DNA of 64,000 nucleotides from Bacteroidales bacterium (GTDB lineage: Bacteria > Bacteroidota > Bacteroidia > Bacteroidales > Lentimicrobiaceae). The translations under genes and the position numbers were made by a program. Below the pieces are notes generated by a model. The model searched no databases. It worked only from the letters and a program-made list of their open reading frames with translations, and was not told the origin of the DNA. The DNA is taken from assembly GCA_016788045.1 (NCBI GenBank), contig JAEUTG010000029.1, forward strand, positions 1-64,000, given 5' to 3'. Positions 26,196 to 35,710 of this stretch are shown piece after piece; the first letter of the stretch is position 1, and every line of letters starts with the position of its first letter.

Positions 26196-26732
26196 ATGAA
26201 GAATTTCCTGACTGTTTTGCTTACCACATTTTTTTTCTCAGCATTGGCGGCTTTTTCTCAGGGCATCAGCCTTGATGACAGATTGTTGCTTGATGACAGG
26301 ATATCCCTGAAGGTTCCATCCGGATTTGAACCGATGAAAGAGGAGATGCTACGGCTCAAATATCCTCTGGAAAACCGGCCGACATTGGTTTTTACGAACC
26401 AGGCCGGAAGCATCAATGTTGCCCTGAACCATACACAGCACAAGGCAGATCAGGAAATGATAACTGCTTACAAAGACAATCTTGTTCAGACTTTCAAAAA
26501 CGTTTATCCTTCTGCGAAATGGGAAGATTCAGGGGTAAAGGAGATAAACGGAAGAAAAGTCGGCTATATGGAACTTGTGACCCCGGCAATTGATACAGAG
26601 ATCTATAATCTGCTGTTTTTTACCGATTTTGATGGCACACTGCTATTGTGCACATTTAATTGTACCAAAAAAGATATGAAAGAATGGATTCCGGTGGGGA
26701 AGGAGATCATGAATTCATTGATTATAAAGTAA
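26196..26732 (+). CDS. Small secreted protein of unknown function
   Basis: 178 residues. It has a signal peptide (about 1-22, ending AAFSQG). The mature part begins with a short direct repeat (LDDRLLLDDRISLKVP) and continues as a mixed alpha/beta domain with RPTLVFTNQAGSINVALNHTQ, FKNVYPSAKWEDSGVKEING and LLFFTDFDGTLLLCTFNC. The general pattern resembles small DcrB/PsbP-like secreted domains, but no signature allows a firm assignment. It stands between a terminator and a well-formed promoter for the following gene, so it is probably a single-gene transcript. Confidence 0.7.
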   Translation: MKNFLTVLLTTFFFSALAAFSQGISLDDRLLLDDRISLKVPSGFEPMKEEMLRLKYPLENRPTLVFTNQAGSINVALNHTQHKADQEMITAYKDNLVQTFKNVYPSAKWEDSGVKEINGRKVGYMELVTPAIDTEIYNLLFFTDFDGTLLLCTFNCTKKDMKEWIPVGKEIMNSLIIK

Positions 26733-26748
26733 GAGTGACTACAATAAT

Positions 26749-26780
26749 TTGTGTTAATGCTTAAAATTCTGTTACTTTTG
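26749..26780 (+). promoter_or_regulatory. Promoter matching the Bacteroidota consensus
   Basis: TTG at 26749-26751 and TACTTTTG at 26773-26780 (exact TAnnTTTG) are separated by 21 bases. The start codon at 26839 follows 58 bases downstream. This is the best promoter match noticed in the window. Confidence 0.6.
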
Positions 26781-26838
26781 TATTGAATGACTTACGCTTA
26801 TTTATTCACTTATTTTTTTATATTAGAAACCCGGCAAT

Positions 26839-28119
26839 ATGAAAACTATTCTGATTTTCTTACTTACTCTGTATTCTGCGGTGGTTTTTGCTCAGTGGAA
26901 TGCTGAACCGATCACTGCAAGCAGCCTCACCAAAGAAAATGAAGCTGTTTATAAAGCGGGTAAAGCCGACTCCGCATGGAAGATTCAATCGGTAGGAGCA
27001 GATATTTTACTTTTCTCCGTTTTTTTTACCGATGAAGATACCGGTTATACTGTGGGAGGAAATACAACTGATTTTACCGGGATCATCATGAAAACAACCG
27101 ATGGGGGCACTACATGGAATCCCCTGGACATCCCTGAAACAAGTTATCTGTCTTCGGTTTTCTTCACTTGTGCCGATACAGGTTTTGTAGCCGGATATAT
27201 GGGAACTATCCTTAAAACTACCAATGGTGGACTGAGCTGGACAAAAAGCGAAAGTTATTCGGACAATCATTTAAGGTCGGTATTTTTTTCTGATTCCCAA
27301 ACAGGATATATCGTTGCCGACTACGGATCCTTTTTAAAAACCACTGACGGAGGAATAACATGGACTGTCGGATCTATAGGTATCAATGCCTATGATATTC
27401 ACTTTTATGGGGTGTATTTTACAGACGTTAATACAGGCTATGCGGCAGGGGGCAATGGAACAGTGAGAAAAACCACAGATGGAGGGATAAGCTGGACCAA
27501 TCTATCTGCCGGAACAGACCAGTTTTTATATTCTGTCTGGTTTACCAATGATAGCATTGGTTTCATTGCAGGATCGTTTGGGCTGATTAAGAAAACCATG
27601 GATGGCGGATTAACCTGGAATACTGTCATCAGTGATCCTTGTATTTACCTGAGATCGTTTTTCTTTACAGATGCCGGCACAGGTTATGTGGTTGGCGACA
27701 ATGGAATTATTAGAAAAACCATTGATGGAGGCACTGTCTGGTACAATCTGCCGGTCGTTACCGGCAATCATCTCAATTCAATCTTCTTTCCCTCAGAAAA
27801 TATAGGGTACGCGGTAGGAGAAGGTGGAACTATCCTGAAAACAACATCCGCCTCTACCGGCTTTGATGAATTGTCTGATGGACCCAGTGAGTTGAAACTA
27901 TATCCCAACCCTTCTTCTGGGCTTCTTACGATTGAAGCACCGGTGTTGACTGAGGCTGGGAAGTTATCCATCATGAACCTTAACGGGCAGCCTGTTGTCA
28001 ATCTTACACTTACAAGGTCAAAAGCAGCGATTGACCTCAGCAGTCTGCCGGATGGCATTTACATTGTACGCTTTACAACAGAGAATTCAAAAGAAAGCAG
28101 GATGTTCGTCAAACAATGA
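26839..28119 (+). CDS. T9SS cargo protein, YCF48-like beta-propeller
   Basis: 426 residues. It has a signal peptide (about 1-18, ending VVFAQ). Seven repeats of about 45 residues follow, of the form VFFTDEDTGYTVGGN ... IMKTTDGGTTWNPLD (about 50-335), making a closed propeller of the YCF48/BNR type. The T9SS type A domain starts near 352 (LKLYPNPSSGLLTI) and ends MFVKQ. In plastids YCF48 assists photosystem assembly. In Bacteroidota such propellers are widespread secreted modules without a known role, so no function is assigned. It is preceded by a clear promoter and followed by a weak hairpin. Confidence 0.85.
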   Translation: MKTILIFLLTLYSAVVFAQWNAEPITASSLTKENEAVYKAGKADSAWKIQSVGADILLFSVFFTDEDTGYTVGGNTTDFTGIIMKTTDGGTTWNPLDIPETSYLSSVFFTCADTGFVAGYMGTILKTTNGGLSWTKSESYSDNHLRSVFFSDSQTGYIVADYGSFLKTTDGGITWTVGSIGINAYDIHFYGVYFTDVNTGYAAGGNGTVRKTTDGGISWTNLSAGTDQFLYSVWFTNDSIGFIAGSFGLIKKTMDGGLTWNTVISDPCIYLRSFFFTDAGTGYVVGDNGIIRKTIDGGTVWYNLPVVTGNHLNSIFFPSENIGYAVGEGGTILKTTSASTGFDELSDGPSELKLYPNPSSGLLTIEAPVLTEAGKLSIMNLNGQPVVNLTLTRSKAAIDLSSLPDGIYIVRFTTENSKESRMFVKQ

Positions 28120-28468
28120 ATCGGTTAAAAACCGGTTATTGCTAATGTGAGGCCAAACAGGCATCCTCTGTCTATTGGAGTTGGTTTGTTGAATTCCTGT
28201 TCATAAAATAAAAGGTTTTGAACTTGTAAAAATAATTCAGTCATGCAATGAGTGGAAGCTGAAAAGTGTAAGGCTTCCTGCGCATAAGAACCTCTTTTTC
28301 TGATCCTTCATCCTGATTTATCACCAGACATCCACATCCTTCGCCTGATCCACAGGTATTATCAGCCAGATAGCATCATCAAGCTACAATTTTTCTATTT
28401 TTATTCCTCCGGTTCCAACCCTTTGGAATCTGTCTTGTCATTACATCAACAACAATCCGGATTGGCGT
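28120..28468. other. Intergenic region before the ECF sigma operon
   Basis: About 350 bases. A small hairpin (ATCGGTT / AACCGGT, about 28119-28135) follows the stop of the preceding gene but lacks a U tract. No gene and no exact TAnnTTTG promoter were found upstream of the sigma factor, which would fit control by an alternative sigma factor, possibly itself. Confidence 0.5.
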
Positions 28469-29035
28469 TTGAATTACCAGCAGAACGACATACACCTGCA
28501 GTGGGTTGAAGCCTGCAGGCAGGGCGACCGAAAGGCATACAGCGACCTTTACCAGGCCTATTCGAAAGCGATGTTCAACATCTGCTTCCGCATGATGGGC
28601 GATGTGGAGGAGGCCCGCGATATGCTGCAGGAAGGTTTTGTGGAGGCATTTCATAAGCTGAACAGTTTCAGGGGGGAGTCAAGTTTCGGAGCCTGGCTGA
28701 AAAGGATAATGGTAAACCGCTGCATCAACGAACTCGGGCGGCGACGCATACAGTGGGTGAGTGATGACCAGCCTGAACTGAAGAATGTTGCTGATGAAGA
28801 CCAGGGAGTTGACGAAGAAGCATTGAGGCTGAGTGTTGACCGGGTTAAACTGGCCATGGCAAAGCTGCCCGAAGGGGCAAGGGTGATCTTCTCACTTTAC
28901 CTCATCGAAGGGTATGACCACACCGAGATCGCCGAGATTCTGAAAATCTCAGAGTCAACCTCTAAAACTCAGTTTATGCGTGCACGCCAGCTGGTAAAAG
29001 AAATTATGTTGTCAATGCCCGGATTTGTTGCCTGA
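28469..29035 (+). CDS. ECF-family RNA polymerase sigma factor
   Basis: 188 residues. Region 2 (about 20-90) has AYSDLYQAYSKAMFNICFRM, the EEARDMLQEGFVEAF motif and SFGAWLKRIMVNRC. Region 4 (about 130-185) has LPEGARVIFSLYLIEGYDHTEIAEILKISESTSK. The start is a TTG at 28469. No ATG precedes region 2 in this frame, so either TTG is the real start or another non-ATG codon is used. The gene is followed after 12 bases by a membrane anti-sigma-like gene and then an adhesin-like exported gene. This three-gene order is usual for envelope-responsive ECF systems in this phylum. Confidence 0.9.
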   Translation: MNYQQNDIHLQWVEACRQGDRKAYSDLYQAYSKAMFNICFRMMGDVEEARDMLQEGFVEAFHKLNSFRGESSFGAWLKRIMVNRCINELGRRRIQWVSDDQPELKNVADEDQGVDEEALRLSVDRVKLAMAKLPEGARVIFSLYLIEGYDHTEIAEILKISESTSKTQFMRARQLVKEIMLSMPGFVA

Positions 29036-29047
29036 AAAGAAGTCGTT

Positions 29048-29626
29048 ATGAAAACAGAAAGACTGGAACAATTTGTGAAGGACAATGCGGAGGGGTTTGA
29101 TACCCTCAATCCGCCTGACCTCGCCTGGGAAGTCATTGAAAAGCAACTGCCCTCACAACGGAAGCCGGTAGTGAAGCGCTTGTGGCCCTATGCCTGGAAA
29201 GCGGCTGCTGCCGTACTCATTTTTGCTGCAGCATGGATGCTGAACGACCTCAGGGATTTCAGCAGAAGCAGCGATGGATCTTCCCTGGCGAAAAAAGAGA
29301 TAAACCCGGCGCTCGACAACCTGTCGGATGCCGAAGCCTATTACACCTCCCAGATCAGCAGCCGGCAGGCTGAACTGGCTGCTTATGCCAGACAGCATCC
29401 TGAGATTCTCGAAGACCTGAAAACTGAGTTCAGCGAGATGGACCGTAAAAAAGCCGACCTGAAAGCCGACCTTACCGAAAGCAATGCCGATGAAAAGGTG
29501 ATTGAAGCCATCATCCTGTCATACAGGGTGAAAATTGAAATTCTTGATGAAATGCTCACTGCATTGAAAAAGGCTGAAGGAGAATCCATGGAGGATGATC
29601 AGTCTGCTGAAGATGTTGAGCTCTGA
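29048..29626 (+). CDS. Membrane anti-sigma-factor-like protein
   Basis: 192 residues. A short cytoplasmic N-terminal domain (1-48, with FDTLNPPDLAWEVIEKQL, as in anti-sigma factors coupled to ECF sigmas) precedes one membrane span (about 50-66, AAAAVLIFAAAWML). An acidic, helical periplasmic domain (75-192) is rich in Glu, Lys and Ala and probably forms a coiled coil. It has no zinc-binding HxxxCxxC motif. It is predicted to hold the sigma factor encoded 12 bases upstream at the membrane until a signal releases it. The assignment rests on position and layout more than on sequence. Confidence 0.7.
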   Translation: MKTERLEQFVKDNAEGFDTLNPPDLAWEVIEKQLPSQRKPVVKRLWPYAWKAAAAVLIFAAAWMLNDLRDFSRSSDGSSLAKKEINPALDNLSDAEAYYTSQISSRQAELAAYARQHPEILEDLKTEFSEMDRKKADLKADLTESNADEKVIEAIILSYRVKIEILDEMLTALKKAEGESMEDDQSAEDVEL

Positions 29627-29651
29627 ATAAAACAATAAACTGACGGATAAA

Positions 29652-30764
29652 ATGAAAACCGGAATCAAATTAATGCAGAAGTGTCTGATCGTGGTCATGG
29701 TGTTGTTGCTGATGCCGCTGCTGCTTGCTTCTCAGACCTTTTCTGAAAAACGGGAACAAAGCAGATCGTTCAGGCTGAAGGCCGGGGCCCTGGTGCAGAT
29801 TTCCAATAAATATGGCAATGTGTACATCATGAACTGGGACAAGGATTCGGTGCGCGTGGATGTGTCCATTTCGGTGCAATCAAAACAACCAACGAAAATG
29901 ATGAAAATACTGTCGTCCATCGATTGCGAAATGGTATCTTCTCCCAGCTACCTGAGTGCCCGCACGGTGTTTCACGACAACAGTGCTACTTTCTGGAAGG
30001 ATGTGGTGGCTTATGCAGGCAAGGTGGTGAGTACCAGCAACAACCTGCAGATCAACTATACTGTGTACATGCCATCCACAAATCAACTGAAAATCGATAA
30101 CAAGTTTGGCAACATTTACCTCGACAACCAGAAGGGAAGGGCAGACCTGACACTCTCGAACGGTGACCTGCAGGCCCGCGATTTTACCGGCGACCTCAAA
30201 CTCAACCTTGAATTCGGCACAGCCAACCTGCAACAGGCCGATGAAGCCAGCCTGAACATTAACTACTCTGACCTTTTTGCGCAGAAAATCGGCAAACTGA
30301 CTCTGGTAAGCCGCTCCTCAACCATTGATATGGAAGAGGTGGGATCGCTTGATGTGGAATCGGTAAGGGATAAAATCACCCTGAAAAACTGCAATTCTGT
30401 TACCGGTGATGCCTCTTTCACCCGGCTCAGGATCGGTGTACTGGGGACAGTCTGTTCCCTCACAACCAAGTATGGCGAACTGCGAATCAACGAAGTGCCA
30501 AAAAGCTTTCTCAATATTTTTGTAAAGGCAGAGTATACCGATCTGGTGTTTTCAGTCTCTCCGCAGGCTTCCTATGCACTCGACCTGTTGTACGACGCCA
30601 AAACAGCCCTCAGCATCACGCCCTCCATCGACAACCAGCTGAAGAAAGAGACCATCAATGCCAAGTACTCTACCATCAAAGCCAACGGGCAGATCGGCAA
30701 ATCCGATGGCTCACAGATTACTCTGACTGCTAAAGCCGGGTCGGTGGCGCTCATGAATAAGTAG
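29652..30764 (+). CDS. Exported DUF4097-like (adhesin-like) beta-solenoid protein
   Basis: 370 residues. It has a signal peptide (about 1-27, ending LLASQ). The mature protein has short beta-rich repeats of DUF4097/head-GIN type: LVQISNKYGNVYIMNWDKDSVRVDVSI, NQLKIDNKFGNIYLDNQKG, LTLSNGDLQARDFTGDLKLNLEFGTANL, LTTKYGELRINEVP. Each turn ends in a glycine or asparagine, as in a beta-solenoid. It is co-directional with the sigma and anti-sigma genes (25-base gap) and is probably the third gene of that operon, as a structural or sensing component in the envelope. A hairpin lies just after its stop. Confidence 0.75.
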   Translation: MKTGIKLMQKCLIVVMVLLLMPLLLASQTFSEKREQSRSFRLKAGALVQISNKYGNVYIMNWDKDSVRVDVSISVQSKQPTKMMKILSSIDCEMVSSPSYLSARTVFHDNSATFWKDVVAYAGKVVSTSNNLQINYTVYMPSTNQLKIDNKFGNIYLDNQKGRADLTLSNGDLQARDFTGDLKLNLEFGTANLQQADEASLNINYSDLFAQKIGKLTLVSRSSTIDMEEVGSLDVESVRDKITLKNCNSVTGDASFTRLRIGVLGTVCSLTTKYGELRINEVPKSFLNIFVKAEYTDLVFSVSPQASYALDLLYDAKTALSITPSIDNQLKKETINAKYSTIKANGQIGKSDGSQITLTAKAGSVALMNK

Positions 30765-30796
30765 CTGACCTTGTAAACCCGGATTAACAGGGTCAG
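30765..30796. terminator. Hairpin between convergent genes, possible terminator
   Basis: CTGACCTTGT (30765-30774) pairs with ACAGGGTCAG (30787-30796) with one G-U pair, directly after the stop codon of the DUF4097-like gene. No U tract follows, so it may work weakly or not at all. Confidence 0.4.
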
Positions 30797-30831
30797 ATTC
30801 AATGAATTCTCAGCTAAGTATTCCTCGGACT

Positions 30832-33800
30832 TTACCTGAGGATTTCTACCGGGAAATCATTCCCAAACCCATAACTGGCCGGATATTGAAGCGTTCCGCT
30901 GTACTTTTTCATCAATTCCGGAACACCTTGCTGCAGATAGCTCTTAAGTCCGTTTACGGTAATCATTTTATCGGTGGCAGCAGAACCCTTCAGTGCTTCG
31001 AGCAGCACATAGGTAAAAGCACCATGGCCCAGCTGCGAAAATTCGTTGGCATATTGCTGGGCGCCGCTGGCTGCCATCCAATGGGTTCCGGTGCTGCGGG
31101 CAACCACAGCAATGGATTTCTGCTGGTCACCATCGTTGCTTAACATCGCCTCAAATGCTCCGGCGCTCTGACAGGCATCGAGGATAAAGAGCTGCTTACG
31201 GGCCTGAATGTCAACGGCATATTGTTGCAGTAACTTTGCAGAAAAACCTTTTCGTTCCAGTTCAGCCTGCACATTTTTCAGGTCACTCACATCGTTGGGG
31301 ACCAGGTAGAATTCTTTGTCTTTACCGATAACACCATGCCCGGCATAATAGAAAACAAACACATCGGCCGCTCCAGCCGATTTCTTTACTTCATCAAAGG
31401 CCTGTTGAATTCCCTGCTTGTTGGCCAGCCCATCGGTAACAAAATGGGTGCTGACATTGGCAATGATGGATTTAACATCTTTTTCAAGCTCCTGTTTGAA
31501 AGCAGTAGCATCGGCCAGGGCATAGTTGAGGCTCATGGCCGGATTCTGGTACTGGTTGATGCCCACCACTATCAGGTGGAGGGTGGCGTTTTTGTCGACC
31601 TGGTCAACAACTGTGTTACCGGGCAATCCAGGTTTAACAGGCACAGGCTGGTTGCCTGAATTGTAGTTGATGGTAATTTCATCGGGCCTGCTTTCGGTAC
31701 GCTGGCTGTTGATCGCAACCGCTCTGAACTTATTTACTCCGGGCAACAGATTGATGGTGTATTTTTTCGAATCGGAACCATCATCTTCTGTAACAAAAAG
31801 ACCACGGGTAGCCAGATTCACGACTTTGCCATTATGAAAAAGCCTGATTTCATCCACTGCATCGCCGGGAGCAGTGGCAACTACCGTGAGTTCTGCTAAC
31901 CCGGATGTATTGCTGTATTCAGCATTCCCCTCCGGATTTCGCTGTTTTTCTGCATACAGAATCTTTACATTTACCTCTTTCATCACATCGTCAATTTTCG
32001 GAGGAAAGAACTTCTCACCGTTGATTTTCCGGCGAAGAAGATCGGGTGTGTAAAACCGCTCAAAAAAGCGATCCAGTGTGATTACGCTGTTGTTTCTGAC
32101 AAAATACAATTCTGCCATACCGTTTGGGCTGCCATCAAACAGGCTTTCCGGCGAAACAAAGACATATTCATTGGTCTTATCAATGAAGTAGTAGGTGCCG
32201 AAGAGCTCTCCGGAATTTGTTTTCCACACCTGAACGCCTTTTTGGGTTGTGGGGGTATACATGATTTCACCGTCATCTGCAAAATTTGCGCTCATGAAAT
32301 ACTCGTTGTTCAGCGAGGTAATTTCCTGTTTTATATTCCCTTCAAGGTTGTAAAGAGAAATATTGTAGGTGGCTTCCTGATAAATTACTTCACGTCCCAT
32401 AGCAATCAAACCCTTTGCATGGCTGTAACCTAAATATTTCAAAGAGGTCGTTGGTATCTTCCGCTCAAAAGACAAATCTGTGGCACTGTATATCCTCAAT
32501 TCATTTTCATCACGACTGGCAATCAGGTAATAATGGCTTTCACCTAAAAAATGTACCGTGGCATTGCCGTTTTCACCGGCTTTCTGAACCAGAAGTTTTT
32601 TAGTATCCATATCATACACGCAACGGAATGTTCCGTTTTCAGTGGGTATGATGCAGGCAAAATACATGCCATCGCTGCTGGCTGATTTTCCCTTGACAAA
32701 AGACTCCGGTGTATTAATGTACTTTGTAAAGGCCCCGGAAGCAATATCCAGCACACCAATGTACTTCGACATGCCGTTTTCAATGAAGATTTTCGTTCCG
32801 GACTTATCAAAAAAGAAATAATAATGCGATTCTATTCCGGGTGGAAAAGGTATTTTTTTGATGATTTTTCCGGTGATGTTATCTGCAACTGTGATCTGCT
32901 TTCCGATGCCGGCGATCCTCTTTCCGTCGGGACTGTAGATCGGTGTTCCTTGCACAGGAATTATTTTTTCAGGCCGGTAGGTTTCCGGATTAAAACTTCT
33001 CGACAAGTCATCCTCAGTACCGATGTTGAATACGGAGTCAGGCAAGGGATGCTGGTTAACCATGCCAGCGTAGTAAAAGGCTTTAAAATCAGCGATTCTG
33101 TTGGTAAAGCCTGTTCGGGTGCTGTTTAACCCGGGGTCATACACTTTCAGGATTTTGAAATCATTGTAGGCCACTTTGCCAGCAGGTAGCGCGGTAGCTG
33201 CGTTTGCCCAATATATACTGGTTTCTCCAAAAAACGGTGGATCATTGATTTTTTTAATCAGCGACAAATCGCTCATTGAATACAAACCGACCACGTTTGT
33301 CTGCTTTGCATAGTCATTCTCAAAAACAAACACCCCTTTGTCTGAAGGGACAACAAACTGCAGGTTGGTGGTAAATGTCTTACTCTTTATAAGATTTCCG
33401 CTCTGCGCATCATACAAACTGAGGTCATTTTCACTGGCAAGTACAACCTTCCCCGAGGTGTGATCGTAGAAGCTGCTGATTCCTCGTTTATCTTCCTTTT
33501 TATATTGAACACTTTTCCCGGTTTCGGTATTGACAAGGCACCAGTTGAATCGGTTCAATGTTACAATCCGGTTGGGCTCAACCCAGTATATTTTTGGTTC
33601 GCCGTAGTCGATCTGGGTTCCGGCTTCAGCTATTTGCCTGATATATTTTCCGGTAAGGGCATTGTATATATTTACGTTGTTGTACTCAATGGTAGCAATC
33701 TGCTGATTGTCGGGCGAGAGTGCAACCGGATAGTAAACGGAAATCTCACAAATCAGTTCTCCGGTTTGAATGTTGTAGTAAAACACACCATTTGAGGTTC

Positions 33801-34077
33801 CGATAAGCACATTTTTATTGTCGGTTGAAAACTGCAGACTGATGTTTTTGTTTTCCCTGCTGCTGATTTTCATCTCTATGGAATAGAGTTGCTTTTCAAG
33901 CAGTGCGTCCCAGATAACAATGGTTTTATAGGCGGCAGTCGCGATCAGACTCCCGTCAGCGGAAGTGGTCATCTGATCGATATTGGCTGCGTTGCCCTGG
34001 GGAACAACCAGCCGGGTTTTCTGAGCCTGAATCTGTATTGTGCAGATCGCCAGAATTATAAAGAGAATTCTGCCCAT
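30832..34077 (-). CDS. Exported WD40-repeat caspase-family (C14) peptidase
   Basis: 1081 residues. It has a signal peptide (about 1-18, ending IQAQ). An N-terminal WD40/quinoprotein-like propeller region (20-650) contains TSADGSLIATAAYKTIVIWD, LSPDNQQIATIEYNNVNIYN and SPDGKRIAGIG. A linker beta domain (about 700-800) follows. The caspase p20 unit (about 820-990) has HLIVVGINQYQNP, catalytic His914 in FYYAGHG and catalytic Cys969 in LFILDACQSAG; a p10-like segment ends at 1081. Both dyad residues are present, so activity is plausible. Known relatives are bacterial orthocaspases, usually with Arg/Lys specificity. The gene lies 34 bases downstream of a C1-peptidase gene, so the two are probably one transcript. 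Confidence 0.9.
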   Translation of the reverse strand: MGRILFIILAICTIQIQAQKTRLVVPQGNAANIDQMTTSADGSLIATAAYKTIVIWDALLEKQLYSIEMKISSRENKNISLQFSTDNKNVLIGTSNGVFYYNIQTGELICEISVYYPVALSPDNQQIATIEYNNVNIYNALTGKYIRQIAEAGTQIDYGEPKIYWVEPNRIVTLNRFNWCLVNTETGKSVQYKKEDKRGISSFYDHTSGKVVLASENDLSLYDAQSGNLIKSKTFTTNLQFVVPSDKGVFVFENDYAKQTNVVGLYSMSDLSLIKKINDPPFFGETSIYWANAATALPAGKVAYNDFKILKVYDPGLNSTRTGFTNRIADFKAFYYAGMVNQHPLPDSVFNIGTEDDLSRSFNPETYRPEKIIPVQGTPIYSPDGKRIAGIGKQITVADNITGKIIKKIPFPPGIESHYYFFFDKSGTKIFIENGMSKYIGVLDIASGAFTKYINTPESFVKGKSASSDGMYFACIIPTENGTFRCVYDMDTKKLLVQKAGENGNATVHFLGESHYYLIASRDENELRIYSATDLSFERKIPTTSLKYLGYSHAKGLIAMGREVIYQEATYNISLYNLEGNIKQEITSLNNEYFMSANFADDGEIMYTPTTQKGVQVWKTNSGELFGTYYFIDKTNEYVFVSPESLFDGSPNGMAELYFVRNNSVITLDRFFERFYTPDLLRRKINGEKFFPPKIDDVMKEVNVKILYAEKQRNPEGNAEYSNTSGLAELTVVATAPGDAVDEIRLFHNGKVVNLATRGLFVTEDDGSDSKKYTINLLPGVNKFRAVAINSQRTESRPDEITINYNSGNQPVPVKPGLPGNTVVDQVDKNATLHLIVVGINQYQNPAMSLNYALADATAFKQELEKDVKSIIANVSTHFVTDGLANKQGIQQAFDEVKKSAGAADVFVFYYAGHGVIGKDKEFYLVPNDVSDLKNVQAELERKGFSAKLLQQYAVDIQARKQLFILDACQSAGAFEAMLSNDGDQQKSIAVVARSTGTHWMAASGAQQYANEFSQLGHGAFTYVLLEALKGSAATDKMITVNGLKSYLQQGVPELMKKYSGTLQYPASYGFGNDFPVEILR

Positions 34078-34111
34078 AGTATGTAATCTTAAAAAAGCTT
34101 CAGTAAACCTT

Positions 34112-35710
34112 TTAATTGTGCCTGATCTCGACCATCAGCGGCACCACGGAACCGGTGGCGAATCCGCTGTCCTGGTGATTATCCTCTTCGACAGTGAGGT
34201 TGCGCGTACTGTATTTAACATTCACCCGGAAACCAACCCTGTGAGGATCGTAATTGATTTTGTCCTTTGAAATCAGCTTATCGCCCAGTGCCGCCGTTAT
34301 TTTTGCCGACAGGCCACCGCTGGTTTTATTCATAACGGCAAGCATATCATTCATATTCAACGGCTCTTTTGAATAAAGGATCAACAGGTAGTCAGTCCCT
34401 CTGGTTTCATCCAGTTTGATGATTTTGGTGTCGGATGGAAAAGCAACGATGCTGTTGCTGCCGACATGTGTGGAGGTGAGATCATCGAAAGGCAGAATCC
34501 GGTTTATTTTTCCGGTGAGATCGGTGGCGAAAGCATAAATATAGGCCTCATTGTCAATCGTCATGTAAAAGCGGAATTTGGTGCCGCTCGTATAACTGTT
34601 CATCATGGTATAGGCTACCAGGTCTTCCTTGATTGCGATATCTTCTTCAACCATCAGGTTGCGCGATGAGATTTTATTCACCGGCATATCTTCCCCGGTA
34701 TTCAATTTAAACTCAATACTGCCACTCAGGCTCATGGTCAGCACATCGGGTTGTGGTTGTGGTTGTGGTTGCGGCTGTGGTTTCGGTTCAGGTTCAGGTG
34801 TTGGCGGAGGCAAAGGTGTATTTTGTTCTTCAGGATCAGGGGTAAACGGATTGCCAAATACCTGCAGTCCGAGTATACAATAGCGGGTATAATCATCGTA
34901 CCGCATCCACACAAAACCATGGTCTGCCCAGCCGGTTCCCCAGCTGTTCAGGATTCGGAAAGCACCCCCATATTGATTGTCATCGAAACCGACTACAGCC
35001 ATGGCATGTCCGTTGTGTTTCCAATCCTTATCCACCTCATTCGGATCTGAAGTCCAAACATCTGTTTTAATTTTGAAAAAACTTTCCGGTAGATGAAAAC
35101 CGCCTGAAACCGGTGAGCCTTCGAGTATCGCCTTTTTGGTCATGTCAATCATTTCACCGGGTGTTCTGGCGTATTCACCCGGTGCGAAAAGTACAGAAGC
35201 ATCTTTGATGGTGTATTTCAGGGCTTCGGCAACCGCATCAAGGGTAAAATCTACCTCACAATAATAGGGCACTGTCCTGATGAAGGGTGTTCCCATGTTT
35301 ATCATGGTCAGCAAGGCTACAATGGGGTCGCTTCCATACTGGCAGTTGATGTCGGTTGAATCCTTGATGATTTCATACAGATAACTGGGCGAAAAAATAT
35401 ACTTGTCAATCACGGATTTTTCGGTGATTTCATGGGTTTTTGCATACAGCAGGGTTGCAATCCCATAACCATTGGCAAAGGCAACGCAGGTGCCGTGGTC
35501 ACCCTGGTCGCCCGGCGTAGGACAATACTGTTCAAGTGAGGCCTGCTCCGGCATTCCCCTGAAACTCTGGAAAGAGAGCTGTACTTTTCTTGGTGTTTTT
35601 GCGATGGTGGCCATATCGAAATTGGCGCCCATGCCGCGTCTTTCCTGGGCATATGTAGCTGCTGAAAGACCAGCTGTTATCAGGATAATTGTGAGGCTTA
35701 TCTTCTTCAT
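34112..35710 (-). CDS. Exported papain-like (C1) peptidase with Pro/Gln linker and DUF4384-like domain
   Basis: 532 residues. It has a signal peptide (about 1-21, ending ATYAQ). A papain-fold domain (about 45-285) has the complete triad: Cys75 (DHGTCVAFANG), His235 (NGHAMAVVGFDD) and Asn255 (ILNSWGTGW). A low-complexity linker (about 300-325) of PEPEPKPQPQP type, encoded by a hexanucleotide GGTTGT repeat on the plus strand, joins a C-terminal domain with FYMTIDNEAYIYAFATDLTGKINRILPF and DYLLILYSKEPL, typical of DUF4384. There is no obvious propeptide, and no T9SS tail, so it may remain in the periplasm. It is the first gene of the protease pair. Confidence 0.88.
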   Translation of the reverse strand: MKKISLTIILITAGLSAATYAQERRGMGANFDMATIAKTPRKVQLSFQSFRGMPEQASLEQYCPTPGDQGDHGTCVAFANGYGIATLLYAKTHEITEKSVIDKYIFSPSYLYEIIKDSTDINCQYGSDPIVALLTMINMGTPFIRTVPYYCEVDFTLDAVAEALKYTIKDASVLFAPGEYARTPGEMIDMTKKAILEGSPVSGGFHLPESFFKIKTDVWTSDPNEVDKDWKHNGHAMAVVGFDDNQYGGAFRILNSWGTGWADHGFVWMRYDDYTRYCILGLQVFGNPFTPDPEEQNTPLPPPTPEPEPKPQPQPQPQPQPDVLTMSLSGSIEFKLNTGEDMPVNKISSRNLMVEEDIAIKEDLVAYTMMNSYTSGTKFRFYMTIDNEAYIYAFATDLTGKINRILPFDDLTSTHVGSNSIVAFPSDTKIIKLDETRGTDYLLILYSKEPLNMNDMLAVMNKTSGGLSAKITAALGDKLISKDKINYDPHRVGFRVNVKYSTRNLTVEEDNHQDSGFATGSVVPLMVEIRHN

